This document shows, piece after piece, positions 1 through 8,113 of a stretch of 64,000 bases of DNA (position 1 is its first letter; every line of letters begins with the position of its first letter). Source of the DNA: Anaerocolumna sp047777345 (GTDB lineage: Bacteria; Bacillota; Clostridia; Lachnospirales; Lachnospiraceae); contig JBKEEJ010000010.1 of the NCBI GenBank assembly GCA_047777345.1, forward strand, positions 1 to 64,000, in the 5' to 3' direction. The translations under genes and the position numbers were made by a program. Below the pieces are notes generated by a model. That model made no database searches and was not told the DNA's origin. It was given only the letters and a program-made list of their open reading frames with translations.

Positions 1-1
1 A

Positions 2-334
2 CTAAAACATAGGATTCATCATATCGTTTTGCATTTGCATCATTGTATCTGACGGATTAAAGCCAGGTCCCTGTACATAGCCACCAAAATCAAAAGGCAG
101 AACCGATTTGATTCCTTCCCGCATTGTCTGCTGTATTATTTCCTGTTGTTGTTCAAACAGCTGCTGGGTTATTGCTTCTGCTTCCTGCCGTTGAATGGCT
201 TGTTGTCCCATCTGTTGCTGAAGTATTTCCTGCTGATGCATCATCTCTTCCTGTCCTGCAATTTGCTGTCGCATATGATTAACAGCCTGACGGCTCATAA
301 AATAAAGTTTTATCAGTTCCATTATTTTTGTCAT
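2..334 (-). CDS. Gln/Met-rich small protein, unknown function
   Basis: A complete 110-residue ORF whose stop codon lies at the window edge and which follows a good AAGGAG ribosome binding site. The product is hydrophilic. Roughly residues 20-70 are dominated by glutamine and glutamate in short repeats such as HQQEILQQQMGQQ, and the C-terminus is rich in Met, Asn and Pro (ending NPMF). A short amphipathic N-terminus (ELIKLYFMSRQAV) is followed by what looks like one long helix, so a small coiled-coil protein is likely. I do not recognise a family. It lies downstream of rpsR on the same strand but behind a strong terminator, so it is probably transcribed separately. The low complexity means a spurious ORF cannot be fully excluded, although the start signals argue for a gene. 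Confidence 0.6.
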   Translation of the reverse strand: MTKIMELIKLYFMSRQAVNHMRQQIAGQEEMMHQQEILQQQMGQQAIQRQEAEAITQQLFEQQQEIIQQTMREGIKSVLPFDFGGYVQGPGFNPSDTMMQMQNDMMNPMF

Positions 335-510
335 AATTATTCTCCTTTCCGATTTCCTAAAATTTTTTTAAATTTTATTGGTTTTGGCATTATTTCTTGT
401 TCTATTTTCCCCTCTGTTTTTTCTAACCATTATATAGATACATTTATTTTTTGCCTGGTTTTATTATTTTCTATTTTTTCAAGAAAACAATATTTATAAA
501 TTTTGCATAA

Positions 511-540
511 CAAAAAGGACTCTCAAAAAGAGTCCTTTTA
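511..540. terminator. Terminator after rpsF-ssb-rpsR operon
   Basis: AAAAGGACTC (513-522) and GAGTCCTTTT (530-539) form a perfect 10-bp stem with a 7-base loop and T-rich flanks on both sides. It lies about 50 bases beyond the rpsR stop on the minus strand and could also act on the plus strand. Confidence 0.85.
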
Positions 541-592
541 ATATTTACATATTTAACCTTTTCTGCCTCTGAAAACCTGGTAAAATCAAGGA

Positions 593-868
593 TTATTCAG
601 TAGTATAAGGCATTAATGCTAAGTGTCTTGCTCTCTTAATTGCTACAGTAAGAGCTCTCTGGTGTTTTGCACAGTTTCCTGTAATTCTTCTGGGAAGAAT
701 CTTACCTCTTTCAGACACATATCTCTTTAATTTATTTACATCTTTATAATCAATTCCTGTATGGTTTTTATCAGCGCAGAATACGCATACTTTCTTTCTT
801 CTGCGTGTGGGCTTTTTCTTAACAGGAGCATCGACTTTTTCGTTTTTCTCGTTTTTAGTAGCTGCCAT
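593..868 (-). CDS. rpsR: 30S ribosomal protein S18
   Basis: Small-subunit ribosomal protein that pairs with S6 on the 30S platform. The 91-residue product has the conserved S18 core: IDYKDVNKLKRYVSERGKILPRRITG, broken here as IDYKDVNKLK then RYVSERGKI and LPRRITG, followed by CAKHQR and an Arg/Lys-rich end. It is a cysteine-containing (C+) form, with CVFC near residue 30 and a later Cys and His that together could bind zinc; paralogues lacking these residues exist in some bacteria. The start follows AAGGAGGTC. It is the last gene of the rpsF-ssb-rpsR operon, about 65 bases after ssb, and is followed by a strong terminator. The identification is secure. Confidence 0.97.
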   Translation of the reverse strand: MAATKNEKNEKVDAPVKKKPTRRRKKVCVFCADKNHTGIDYKDVNKLKRYVSERGKILPRRITGNCAKHQRALTVAIKRARHLALMPYTTE

Positions 869-935
869 AGCTCGCTCTGACCTCCTTATCCAATGATTAC
901 ATATACACGTATGCTATATTAAAATTCTTAATGCT

Positions 936-1376
936 TTAATTAAATGGTAACTCCTCATCCAATCCGTCGGGAATATTCATAAAACCATCTCCGACAGCCT
1001 GGCTGGGTTCCGGTCTAAGGGACTGCTGATAGTTTGAACTGGAATCTCCACTTGCCGCCTTGCTTTCTGCAAATTCCTGTTCTTCTACTATTACATCTGT
1101 TGTATAAACTTTCTGTCCATCTCTATTGACATAACTGCCGGTCTGAATACGACCTGTCACAGCGATTTTAGTTCCTTGTTTCAAATACTTTTCAGCAAAT
1201 TCCGCAGATTTTCCAAAAGTAACACAATTGATAAAATCTGCATCTGGTTCACCCGGTCTTTTAAATCTACGCTCAACCGCCAGAGAATATCTCGCGATTG
1301 CCATAGGATTTTCTCCCTGAGAATATCTTATTTCCGGGTCTCTTGTGAGACGGCCCATTAAAATGACTTTATTCAT
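936..1376 (-). CDS. ssb: Single-stranded DNA-binding protein
   Basis: Binds single-stranded DNA during replication, repair and recombination and recruits partners through its acidic tail. The 146-residue product has an N-terminal OB fold (NKVILMGRLTRDPEIRY at the start, YVNRDGQKVYTTDVIVEEQEF near residues 83-103) and a flexible Ser/Gln/Pro-rich linker. It ends in DEELPFN, a slight variant of the canonical DDDIPF tip. The ribosome binding site is GGGGAGG. Its position between rpsF and rpsR is the standard Firmicutes arrangement, so it shares the rpsF promoter. Identification is secure. Confidence 0.97.
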   Translation of the reverse strand: MNKVILMGRLTRDPEIRYSQGENPMAIARYSLAVERRFKRPGEPDADFINCVTFGKSAEFAEKYLKQGTKIAVTGRIQTGSYVNRDGQKVYTTDVIVEEQEFAESKAASGDSSSNYQQSLRPEPSQAVGDGFMNIPDGLDEELPFN

Positions 1377-1397
1377 GTTAAGGAATACCTCCCCTTA

Positions 1398-1685
1398 CTA
1401 CGCGTCCCGTTTAATGCATAAGAATCTCATTACATTTTCCATAATACGAACACGTTCTTCAACTTCCCGTGGGCATGTTGAATCAGCATCGAATTGGATA
1501 AAATAATAGAAGCCTTCTTTCATTTTCTGAACTTCGTAAGCTAATTTTTTCTTACCCCAGTCCTCCACATTAGTAACTGTGCCGCCGAATCTTGTAATAA
1601 TTTCTTTTGCAGCTTCAACAGTTGCTGTTCTGGCTTCATCTTCGATCTTTGCATTAACAACTAAGGCTAACTCGTAATGATTCAT
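1398..1685 (-). CDS. rpsF: 30S ribosomal protein S6
   Basis: First gene of the rpsF-ssb-rpsR operon, encoding the S18 partner in the 30S subunit. The product begins MNHYELALVVNAK and carries the S6 signatures GGTVTNVEDWGKKKLAYEVQK and YYFIQFDA, here given as GGTVTNVEDWGKKKLAYE. I place the start at the ATG at 1685, giving 95 residues. A longer reading frame opens at a GTG at 1697, but that GTG lies inside the AAAGGAGGTG ribosome binding site and so is not the start. A strong promoter lies about 140 bases upstream, leaving a leader long enough for autoregulation by the S6:S18 complex. Confidence 0.96.
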   Translation of the reverse strand: MNHYELALVVNAKIEDEARTATVEAAKEIITRFGGTVTNVEDWGKKKLAYEVQKMKEGFYYFIQFDADSTCPREVEERVRIMENVMRFLCIKRDA

Positions 1686-1848
1686 AGTTGTTTGCACCTC
1701 CTTTTGGCCTCTGGCCCTTTAACATCATGGACTTTTTAAATCCACTAACAGATGGGACTTAAGCCCAAAATCTGTACGTAAAGAGCAAGGAAAATTTTGT
1801 TTACATATCACGAATATTCATTTTATCATAGATTATTAAGCTTGGCAA
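1686..1848 (-). promoter_or_regulatory. rpsF promoter and leader
   Basis: On the minus strand TTGCCA (1843-1848) and TAAAAT (1820-1825) are separated by exactly 17 bases, a good housekeeping promoter. The transcript would carry a leader of about 125 bases. It contains a short GGG/CCC hairpin around 1753-1765 and a GGCC-AGA-GGCC hairpin just before the ribosome binding site. Firmicutes rpsF leaders are known to bind S6:S18; I cannot confirm that motif here, but position and length fit. Confidence 0.6.
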
Positions 1849-1891
1849 GTTTTTTTTAAGGAAAATGTCACTTACATAACAACGCATCATT

Positions 1892-1936
1892 CAAAGCTTG
1901 TATATAAGCTTTGAGAGTTTCGGAAAGCGAAACTCT
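1892..1936. repeat. Two adjacent stem-loops after the flavoprotein gene
   Basis: AAAGCTT/AAGCTTT (1893-1912 region) and AGAGTTTCG/CGAAACTCT (1914-1922 and 1928-1936) form two back-to-back hairpins directly after the stop of the gene ending at 1943. Neither has a clear T-run on the minus strand, so they may be a weak terminator or a 3'-end stabiliser. Confidence 0.5.
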
Positions 1937-1942
1937 TTCTTG

Positions 1943-2995
1943 TTATCCAAAATAATCTTCCAGAACCTCCTGTACAGTTCTGATACGGTCTTCCATATAA
2001 GCATTGGCACCGCAAAACAGCAAGGCTTTGTCGATGATGCCTTTGGCCGCATTGGTAAGAGCCTCCGTTATACAATAGGGAGTCAAAGCGGGATTACATG
2101 TTTTAATACAATTATAACAGCCTTTCACAGGAATTCTTCCCATAATCACTTTTTCCATAAATGCGTTCTTAATTGCCCGTCCCGGCATACCCACAGGACT
2201 TTTTACAATAACGATATCTTCTTTTTTGCAGTCAATATAAGCCTGTTTGTAATTAATGTGGGCATCACATTCCTTTGTGGTTACAAATCTGGTAGCTACC
2301 TGGATACCTTGAGCACCTAAGGAAAAGTAATGTTCCATGTCCTTTTTATTTTGTATACCGCCGGCAACAATAACAGGTATGTCTTTGCCATATTTGGTTT
2401 CATAGCTCTTGGTTAAACAGATAATATCTTTTATCTCCCGGTCATAAGCAGCATCGCTGATGCTCTCCAGCTGTTTTGGTGTAAAACCCAAATGTCCTCC
2501 GGCTTTGGGTCCTTCGATAATCAAAGCATCCGGAGCTATCTGATTCTTTCTGTCCCACAGCTTTAAAATAACACTGGCAGCTTTCAAAGAAGAAACAATA
2601 GGAACCAGTTTGGTTTTACTTCCTTTTGCAATTTCAGGCAGTTCCGCGGGAAGCCCTGCGCCGGAAATAATTAAATCAATACCATTTTTTATTGCTTCTT
2701 TCACATACTGGGCATAATTCTGGGTTGCCACCATAATATTAACCCCCAGTATACCGGAAGGGGCCAATTTCCTTGCCCGTCTGATATGTTCTCCGATCAT
2801 CCTTAAATTGGCTTCCAAAGGTTTTTTGTAAAAGTCCGGCTCTGAAAATCCAATCTGGGCAGTGGATATGACTCCTATTCCTCCCTTGGCAGAAACAGCT
2901 CCGGCTAAAGAACTAAGGCTGATTCCAACTCCCATTCCTCCCTGAATAATAGGAAGTTTTGCCGTAAGATTTCCAATTTTAAGTGCTTTGTACAT
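1943..2995 (-). CDS. Nitronate monooxygenase / FabK-like FMN enzyme
   Basis: A 350-residue TIM-barrel flavoprotein of the nitronate monooxygenase (2-nitropropane dioxygenase) family, which also contains the enoyl-ACP reductase FabK. The family signatures are visible in order: PIIQGGMGVGISLSSLA at the N-terminus, SGAGLPAELP near residue 115, EGPKAGGHLGFT near residue 160, PVIVAGGI near residue 210 and GAQGIQVATRFVTTKEC near residue 230. These form the FMN phosphate and ring contacts. A cysteine-rich C-terminal segment (CYNCIKTCNPALTPYC) is common in clostridial members. I cannot separate nitronate oxidation from enoyl reduction by sequence; no fatty-acid genes are nearby, which mildly favours the nitronate/detoxification group. 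It is monocistronic. Confidence 0.88.
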   Translation of the reverse strand: MYKALKIGNLTAKLPIIQGGMGVGISLSSLAGAVSAKGGIGVISTAQIGFSEPDFYKKPLEANLRMIGEHIRRARKLAPSGILGVNIMVATQNYAQYVKEAIKNGIDLIISGAGLPAELPEIAKGSKTKLVPIVSSLKAASVILKLWDRKNQIAPDALIIEGPKAGGHLGFTPKQLESISDAAYDREIKDIICLTKSYETKYGKDIPVIVAGGIQNKKDMEHYFSLGAQGIQVATRFVTTKECDAHINYKQAYIDCKKEDIVIVKSPVGMPGRAIKNAFMEKVIMGRIPVKGCYNCIKTCNPALTPYCITEALTNAAKGIIDKALLFCGANAYMEDRIRTVQEVLEDYFG

Positions 2996-3155
2996 AATAC
3001 CTCTTTTCCATGCCAGCCCAATAAAATCAATTAATCCCTGTATTTTAAAGGCTAAGCATATCTCAAACTAAAACTGTATTATTGTCAGAGTATAACTAAT
3101 ATTTAATAAGCTATACCCTGTCCGATTGAAATTCTTGCAGGTAAATACCGTTTTT

Positions 3156-4388
3156 TTAAAATCTGCCCCACATTCTTAAATCCTGGCCCGTAGGATTTTG
3201 AAAAATCCGAAGCCCAAATTCCGAAGCCACCGACAAAATATGGTCAAAAATATCAGCCTGAAGATTCTCATAACTTGCCCAGTCGGTATATCTGGTATAG
3301 GCATAAATCTCCAAAGGCAGTCCAAATTCTCCGGGAGGAAGGTGTCTTACAATTCTGGACATCCCTTTGTGTATCCCTGGGCAATTTTCAATATAATTTG
3401 AAATATAGGCCCGAAAAGCCCCGATATTAGTAAGATACATTCCATTAATGGGCAAATCATTTTCCGTGCCGTGTTCTTCCTTATATTTTTTCATTTCTTC
3501 TTCTTTTCTTAAAATATAATCCCGCAGGTAGCGGATTTGCTTAAACTTTTCCAGCATTTCCTCAGTACAAAAACCTATACTGGTAGTATCAATATAGACC
3601 GCCCGTTTTATACGTCTTCCCCCTGATTCTATCATCCCCCTCCAGTTTTTAAAAGAATCGGATACCAGGGCATATGCGGGTATGGTAACAATGGTATGAT
3701 CCGAATTCTGTACTTTTACCGTATTTAAAGTGATTTCCACCACTTCTCCGTCCGCACCGTACCTTTCCATCTCAATCCAGTCGCCGATTCGAAGCATATT
3801 ATTGGAAGTCAACTGGATTCCTGCCACAAAACCCAAAATACTGTCTTTAAATACTAAAGAAAAAATAGCAGTTAAAGCGCCGATTCCTCCCAAAAATCCT
3901 ATGGGACTTTGCCCCATCAGATTTGCCACAATAATAATACCGGATACAATATAGATTATAATTTTAACAATCTGAATAAGTCCTTTCATAGGCCTTACTT
4001 TCGAGACCGGATAAAGCTGATAAATTTCATTAATGGAGTCCAGTACCGCATCCAGTACCATGATAGCAATGACAGAAATATAAGTTACGGAAATTCTTTT
4101 CATAATAACTTCATAATTCAGAAAAGCTTGTGCAAAATTATATGCCACTATTCCAGGAAGAATCAAAACCAGCCGGTGAAATACCCGGCGTTTTAGCATA
4201 ATATTGTCCCATCTGTTTTTTGTGTTTTCAATATGCAAAGCTAAAAACTTAAGAATAATTTTTACCGAAATAAGATTTATTACGATACAAAAAATCGCCA
4301 AAATCATTATCATAATTGCCCCTGATAAATAAAATGCACAGGAAGGGTTCATCCCTTTTTGGACAAATAAATTTTTAAAATATTCCAT
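3156..4388 (-). CDS. MscS-family mechanosensitive channel, YbdG-like
   Basis: A 410-residue inner-membrane channel that would open under membrane tension to protect against osmotic downshock. About five hydrophobic segments occupy residues 15-180. They are followed by the pore/beta-domain region FLGGIGALTAIFSLVFKDSI and the cytoplasmic vestibule sequence GEVVEITLNTVKVQNSDHT with IPAYALVSDSFKNWRGM. The C-terminal part (LPPGEFGLPLEIYAYT, ADIFDHIL, GLRIFQNPTGQDL) matches the YbdG/MscM subgroup rather than short MscS, and the length also fits that group. The start follows GGGAGG. It is a single gene between the flavoprotein gene and the divergent ROK kinase. Confidence 0.9.
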   Translation of the reverse strand: MEYFKNLFVQKGMNPSCAFYLSGAIMIMILAIFCIVINLISVKIILKFLALHIENTKNRWDNIMLKRRVFHRLVLILPGIVAYNFAQAFLNYEVIMKRISVTYISVIAIMVLDAVLDSINEIYQLYPVSKVRPMKGLIQIVKIIIYIVSGIIIVANLMGQSPIGFLGGIGALTAIFSLVFKDSILGFVAGIQLTSNNMLRIGDWIEMERYGADGEVVEITLNTVKVQNSDHTIVTIPAYALVSDSFKNWRGMIESGGRRIKRAVYIDTTSIGFCTEEMLEKFKQIRYLRDYILRKEEEMKKYKEEHGTENDLPINGMYLTNIGAFRAYISNYIENCPGIHKGMSRIVRHLPPGEFGLPLEIYAYTRYTDWASYENLQADIFDHILSVASEFGLRIFQNPTGQDLRMWGRF

Positions 4389-4725
4389 TTCCTCCCATAC
4401 TCCTTTATCTCTCTGATGACTCCTGCCACTTCATTCCTTTGGGATTATAATATGAATATAAATGGAAATTATGCCGTTTTGGTTATGATCCTGAATGAAG
4501 CCAATGCCAGAAAGGGAAACAAAAATATGCATATTTAACATCTGCTAATAGACATTTTCTTAGATTTGTATTTTTTCTTATATTTTGGTACTACATTTTT
4601 TAAGAAACTTAGAGTAAAATAAAAGAAGGTATTTTGCTCTTATATTCCCCAAATTTATAGGGCAAACCCATCGAACTTAACAGGGGAAGGTAAATATAAT
4701 TATAATCTGCTTGGAGGTTACAAAT
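4389..4725. other. Divergent intergenic region, no gene
   Basis: This AT-rich region separates the MscS gene from the divergently transcribed ROK kinase. No ORF with a ribosome binding site was found. Around 4660-4690 there is a GGGCAAACCC hairpin in the leader of the kinase; it does not match a riboswitch I know. Confidence 0.5.
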
Positions 4726-5604
4726 ATGCTGTTAGGTGCTTTAGAAGCCGGCGGTACCAAAATGGTACTGGCAATTGGCAACGAAAACGGAGAAATTTTG
4801 GAACAGGTTTCCATTCCTACCGAAACTCCTGCTATAACAATTCCCAAAATAATTGATTATTTTAAAGACAAAAAAATTGCGGCTTTGGGAATTGGTTCTT
4901 TTGGTCCAATTGACCTGGATAAAAATTCTAAAACCTATGGTTACATAACTTCAACTCCCAAACTGGCCTGGGCAAACTATGATTTTGTAGGTAACATGAA
5001 AAAAGCCCTTTCCATTCCCATTGGTTTTGATACGGATGTAAACGGATCTGCTTTAGGCGAAGCAACCTGGGGAAGTACAAAAGGATTGGACTCCAGCATT
5101 TATATAACAATTGGCACCGGTGTGGGAATAGGCGTATATCAAAACGGCAAATTACTTCATGGAATGCTCCACCCGGAGGCGGGGCATGTTTTACTAAGCA
5201 AACATCCTGACGATGATTTTGAAGGTGTCTGTCCTTATCACCCTAACTGTTTTGAAGGCCTGGCATCCGGTCCTTCCATTGAAAAACGCTGGGGCAAAAA
5301 AGCTTATGAATTAAAAGACAGGCCGGAAGTATGGGAACTGGAAGCCTATTATATTGCTCAGGCACTGGTAGGTTATATCTTAACCCTCTCTCCTCACCGT
5401 ATCGTGTTAGGCGGCGGAGTTATGCATCAGGAACAGTTATTTCCTCTTATCCGAAAGAAAGTAGTGGAATTATTAAATGGATACATCCGAACACCACAAA
5501 TAAGCGATATTGACAATTACATTGTTCCTGCTGCCCTTAAGGATAATCAGGGAATTATGGGATGTATTCAATTGGCTAAAATGGAATTAGAAAATCAAAA
5601 TTGA
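4726..5604 (+). CDS. scrK: ROK-family fructokinase
   Basis: Cytoplasmic ATP-dependent sugar kinase of the ROK family, most like B. subtilis GmuE/YdhR and ScrK fructokinases. The 292-residue product has the N-terminal phosphate loop GALEAGGTKMVLA, the substrate segment FDTDVNGSALGEA with the catalytic Asp, YITIGTGVGIGV, and the ROK zinc motif HPEAGH followed by HPDDDFEGVCPYHPNCFEG, whose His and three Cys/His ligands are present. The long frame opens with TTG at 4711, but that codon is inside the TTGGAGG ribosome binding site; the ATG at 4726 is the start. It probably phosphorylates fructose released by the sucrose locus at 48-54 kb, although the genes are not adjacent. Confidence 0.88.
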   Translation: MLLGALEAGGTKMVLAIGNENGEILEQVSIPTETPAITIPKIIDYFKDKKIAALGIGSFGPIDLDKNSKTYGYITSTPKLAWANYDFVGNMKKALSIPIGFDTDVNGSALGEATWGSTKGLDSSIYITIGTGVGIGVYQNGKLLHGMLHPEAGHVLLSKHPDDDFEGVCPYHPNCFEGLASGPSIEKRWGKKAYELKDRPEVWELEAYYIAQALVGYILTLSPHRIVLGGGVMHQEQLFPLIRKKVVELLNGYIRTPQISDIDNYIVPAALKDNQGIMGCIQLAKMELENQN

Positions 5605-5636
5605 TCCGTATTTGGACAACATGTGTCCCATGCTGA

Positions 5637-5678
5637 GGCTGTGAAAAAATGAGCAATCATTTTTCGCAGCCCTTTCTT
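5637..5678 (+). terminator. Terminator after fructokinase
   Basis: GGCTGTGAAAAAATGA pairs with TCATTTTTCGCAGCC around a GCAA loop, followed by a pyrimidine-rich CTTTCTTTAT tail. It lies 30 bases after the kinase stop. Confidence 0.8.
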
Positions 5679-5823
5679 TATATCAATTGAGTTAAACTTT
5701 CCTGCATTGGCATTCATTTAGCGATTCCCTGTCGGATCACCAATGTCAGGTCTGCTTTCGGTAAAGCATATTCTAATCATTCCACCGGAGCAGATGAAAA
5801 ACTTTAAATGCATTATCAATACC

Positions 5824-6507
5824 TTATTGTTTTTCTTCTTTTAATACTCCTCCATGATAGAAACATTCATAGACTTTTGTGTCATGATAATAAATCTCTT
5901 CATAGCCCTGAAACCATTCTATATTTCCAATTACCTTTGTTTTATACAGGTATTCGCCGGCCTGATAATATTCCGGTCCCCGATATGGCAATTTTTTTGT
6001 GGCCATTCTTAGGGCTTCCTTTAAAAAATCGCCGCTAAATGTATCCTCTAACGTTCTCCCAAAATAGTTCATTGCAAAAATCGGTATCTCATTTTTCCAG
6101 ATAGCCTCTTCTCCGGAAAACGCCTCTCCGCCAAGCCAGGTATCATAATACCGGTAATCCCCTTTTTCATAACAGTAATCATGGGATCCGGTTCTTGACG
6201 GACTGCACTCATTGGCATAGCCTGCATAAGTATTCTTGACAGCTGCTATCTTAAATTCGATTAATTCATCCAAGTCGCTAAGTATAACTTGATTTACGGC
6301 TTTGCCACATTCCTTGTTTTTTACAAGAAAATCAATGGTCACATGAAACAATTCGCTAAGCTGTATCAGATTGAATATGTCCGGATATGCCATTCCGCTT
6401 TCCCATTTTGCCACAGCTTGCCGTGATACCTGCAATTTTTCCGCCAGTTCTTCCTGCGTTATTCCTTTTGATTTTCTAAGAATTTGCAGTTTATCTGAAA
6501 AAAGCAT
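5824..6507 (-). CDS. XRE-family regulator with DUF5680 domain
   Basis: A 227-residue two-domain protein. Residues 5-60 form a Cro/C1-type helix-turn-helix (LQILRKSKGITQEELAEKLQ, VSRQAVAKWESG). The C-terminal two thirds match the DUF5680 pattern: AAVKNTYAGYA, DYRYYDTWLGGEAFSGEE, IPIFAMNYFGR, PYRGPEYY and VYECFYHGG. That domain is commonly fused to such HTHs and is thought to be a ligand-sensing or effector domain; its function is not established. The start follows AAAGGAGG. Two 21-bp direct repeats lie just upstream of its promoter and suggest autoregulation. No obvious target gene is adjacent apart from itself. Confidence 0.85.
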   Translation of the reverse strand: MLFSDKLQILRKSKGITQEELAEKLQVSRQAVAKWESGMAYPDIFNLIQLSELFHVTIDFLVKNKECGKAVNQVILSDLDELIEFKIAAVKNTYAGYANECSPSRTGSHDYCYEKGDYRYYDTWLGGEAFSGEEAIWKNEIPIFAMNYFGRTLEDTFSGDFLKEALRMATKKLPYRGPEYYQAGEYLYKTKVIGNIEWFQGYEEIYYHDTKVYECFYHGGVLKEEKQ

Positions 6508-6560
6508 TCCCTATTCCTCCTTTACTTTATCCCGCCTTTGTCCGGTTACAACCAAATACT

Positions 6561-6631
6561 ATCATATCCTGAAAGATACAAAAACCAATTGACAGTTGCA
6601 AAAAAGATACTTTCGGTTGCCAAAAAGTAAC
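6561..6631 (-). promoter_or_regulatory. Promoter of XRE gene with 21-bp-period direct repeats
   Basis: On the minus strand TTGGTT (6583-6588) and TATGAT (6561-6566) are spaced by 16 bases. Immediately upstream are two direct repeats with core GTTGC(A/C)AAAAAG at 6595-6606 and 6616-6627, exactly 21 bases apart, i.e. two helical turns. They are a good candidate binding site for the XRE protein encoded downstream. Confidence 0.55.
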
Positions 6632-6759
6632 CGGCATATTAATTTGATTGTTGTTCTTAAGTCCAATACAAAGGAGCAAAAATCCCAATTGGGCCGTACT
6701 ATTTAGGTCCCGGACAAACAACGCTTAAAGCAGGACAGAACAGGTAATCGCCTCTTGGA

Positions 6760-6954
6760 TTAATGATCCGCCTGCTCCTTTTTAATAACCTGGCGGGTAC
6801 TTTTTTCAGCCTGCTTTCTTGGAATCATAATCTGATGATTGCATCCCAAACACTTTAAACGAAAATCCGCACCTATTCTTAAAACCTCCCACTGATTGCT
6901 GCCGCAGGGATGCTGTTTTTTTAATTTTAAGATATCACCAACCTGAATATCCAT
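6760..6954 (-). CDS. DUF951 family protein
   Basis: A 64-residue small protein of the DUF951 family (B. subtilis YyzM group). The family pattern is complete: VGDILKLKKQHPCGSNQWEV, then RIGADFRLKCLGCNHQIMIP. The Cys of HPCGS and the CLGC pair could bind a metal. The function is unknown. In many Clostridia this gene sits close to rpsF, ssb and mechanosensitive channel genes, which fits this location. The start follows AAGGAGG. Confidence 0.92.
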   Translation of the reverse strand: MDIQVGDILKLKKQHPCGSNQWEVLRIGADFRLKCLGCNHQIMIPRKQAEKSTRQVIKKEQADH

Positions 6955-7322
6955 AATGCCCCTCCTTCTCTTTGTTTAATAGTTATATAATTAAAATTCC
7001 TATATTTAAATTGCTCTTTCATATAGTCATTAGTCATTTCTAAAAAATCATTTCCTCTATTTGCTTATAAAAACCCTGCATCTTTTTCCACAAAAGCAAA
7101 AAAAGCCTTGCATTTTAACACCGTATGATGTAGTATATGTTTTAGGTTGATGTGGTTTTAAATACTACTTTACATAATTTTTACAACTAGTTAATGTTAT
7201 AATTTCCACTTTTTGAAGTAGATTTTGTTCATATCAAGTTGCATAAAATGTACGAAAAATAGGCACAATACTAGTGTTTCGAAATTACCAGCATCATGAA
7301 TTGTTATGAAAGGAATGATATT
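6955..7322. other. Divergent intergenic region, no gene
   Basis: This 368-base AT-rich stretch lies between DUF951 and the hemolysin-III gene. A TATAAT-like box occurs near 7198 but I see no well-spaced -35 partner. No RNA gene or convincing ORF was found. Confidence 0.4.
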
Positions 7323-7994
7323 ATGGCAAAACAAATTTTGAAACCCAAGGATCCCGGAAGCGCTATCACACATTTCATCGGTATGCTTATGGCACTGTTT
7401 TCCACTCTTCCCTTACTTATCAAAGCTTCAAAGGCGCCGGATCCGGTTCATTTTATTTCCCTTGGTATATTTGCATTAAGTATGATTCTGTTATATACCG
7501 CAAGCACAGTATACCATACCTTTGATTTATCTGACAAGATAAACCGCCGCCTGAAAAAGTTTGACCATATGATGATTTTTATCTTAATTGCCGGTACTTA
7601 TACTCCCGTTTGCCTGATAGTGTTAAACGGTCCGGTAGGAATTGGACTTTTGATTCTGATCTGGAGCATGGCCCTTTTGGGTATCCTTTTAAAAGCTTTC
7701 TGGGTATACTGCCCCAAATGGGTATCTTCCATAATTTATATTGCTATGGGATGGACCTGTGTTCTTGCCTTTTCCCCTTTGCTCAATGCTCTTCCACACC
7801 AGGCATTTAACTGGCTTCTTGCCGGTGGTATTATATATACGGCAGGTGGAATAATCTATGCATTAAAGCTTCCTTTATTTAATAACCGTCATAAATATTT
7901 TGGTTCCCATGAAATCTTTCACCTGTTCTGTTTAGGCGGAAGTGCCTGCCATTTCATATTAATGTATGAGTTTGTTGCCACCATGCCAATATAG
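7323..7994 (+). CDS. Hemolysin III / PAQR-family membrane protein
   Basis: A 223-residue integral membrane protein of the hemolysin III (YqfA/TrhA, PAQR) family with about seven transmembrane segments. Diagnostic features are the N-terminal GSAITHFIGM, the SxxYHTF motif (STVYHTF) near residue 65, the Asp of FDHMMIF, GTYTPV, and the C-terminal HEIFHLF with GSACHF, which supply the conserved His/Asp/Ser putative metal site. Bacterial members are linked to membrane homeostasis; a haemolytic role is doubtful. I use the ATG at 7323, preceded by AAAGGA; an upstream ATG at 7296 has no ribosome binding site. Confidence 0.88.
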   Translation: MAKQILKPKDPGSAITHFIGMLMALFSTLPLLIKASKAPDPVHFISLGIFALSMILLYTASTVYHTFDLSDKINRRLKKFDHMMIFILIAGTYTPVCLIVLNGPVGIGLLILIWSMALLGILLKAFWVYCPKWVSSIIYIAMGWTCVLAFSPLLNALPHQAFNWLLAGGIIYTAGGIIYALKLPLFNNRHKYFGSHEIFHLFCLGGSACHFILMYEFVATMPI

Positions 7995-8053
7995 TTTCCC
8001 GGGCAATCACACAAATCAGTAAAAACGCTGTGCGGTTATACCTTATGATACAC

Positions 8054-8102
8054 TTGACATATTTCCCCTTATATGTTAAAATCAATAATGATTACTATTA
8101 TT
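8054..8102 (+). promoter_or_regulatory. perR promoter with Per-box-like operator
   Basis: TTGACA (8054-8059) and TAAAAT (8077-8082) are spaced by 17 bases. Just downstream lies AATAATGATTACTATTATT (8084-8102), an imperfect palindrome like the Per/Fur box. It overlaps the expected transcription start and abuts the ribosome binding site, a position suited to autorepression. Confidence 0.75.
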
Positions 8103-8113
8103 GGAGGTGAAGT

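Noticed and set aside
1686..1697. Upstream GTG/TTG starts of rpsF, scrK, rubrerythrin, epimerase, response regulator and sucrose phosphorylase
   Set aside because: In each case the earlier start codon lies inside or too close to the ribosome binding site itself; the next in-frame start at proper spacing was used.
4660..4690. AGGGCAAACC and CGAA in the fructokinase leader, reminiscent of a cyclic-di-GMP (GEMM) riboswitch
   Set aside because: The second half (GGGACGCAAAGC) and the CACGCA start are missing, so only a chance GGG-CAAA-CCC hairpin remains.
5690..5811. Possible remnant of a short coding sequence downstream of the XRE gene
   Set aside because: Short frames on the minus strand have no ribosome binding site, and none resembles a known protein clearly enough.
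6527..6721. 64-residue minus-strand ORF
   Set aside because: It overlaps the XRE promoter and operator repeats, lacks a ribosome binding site and shows no protein-like composition.
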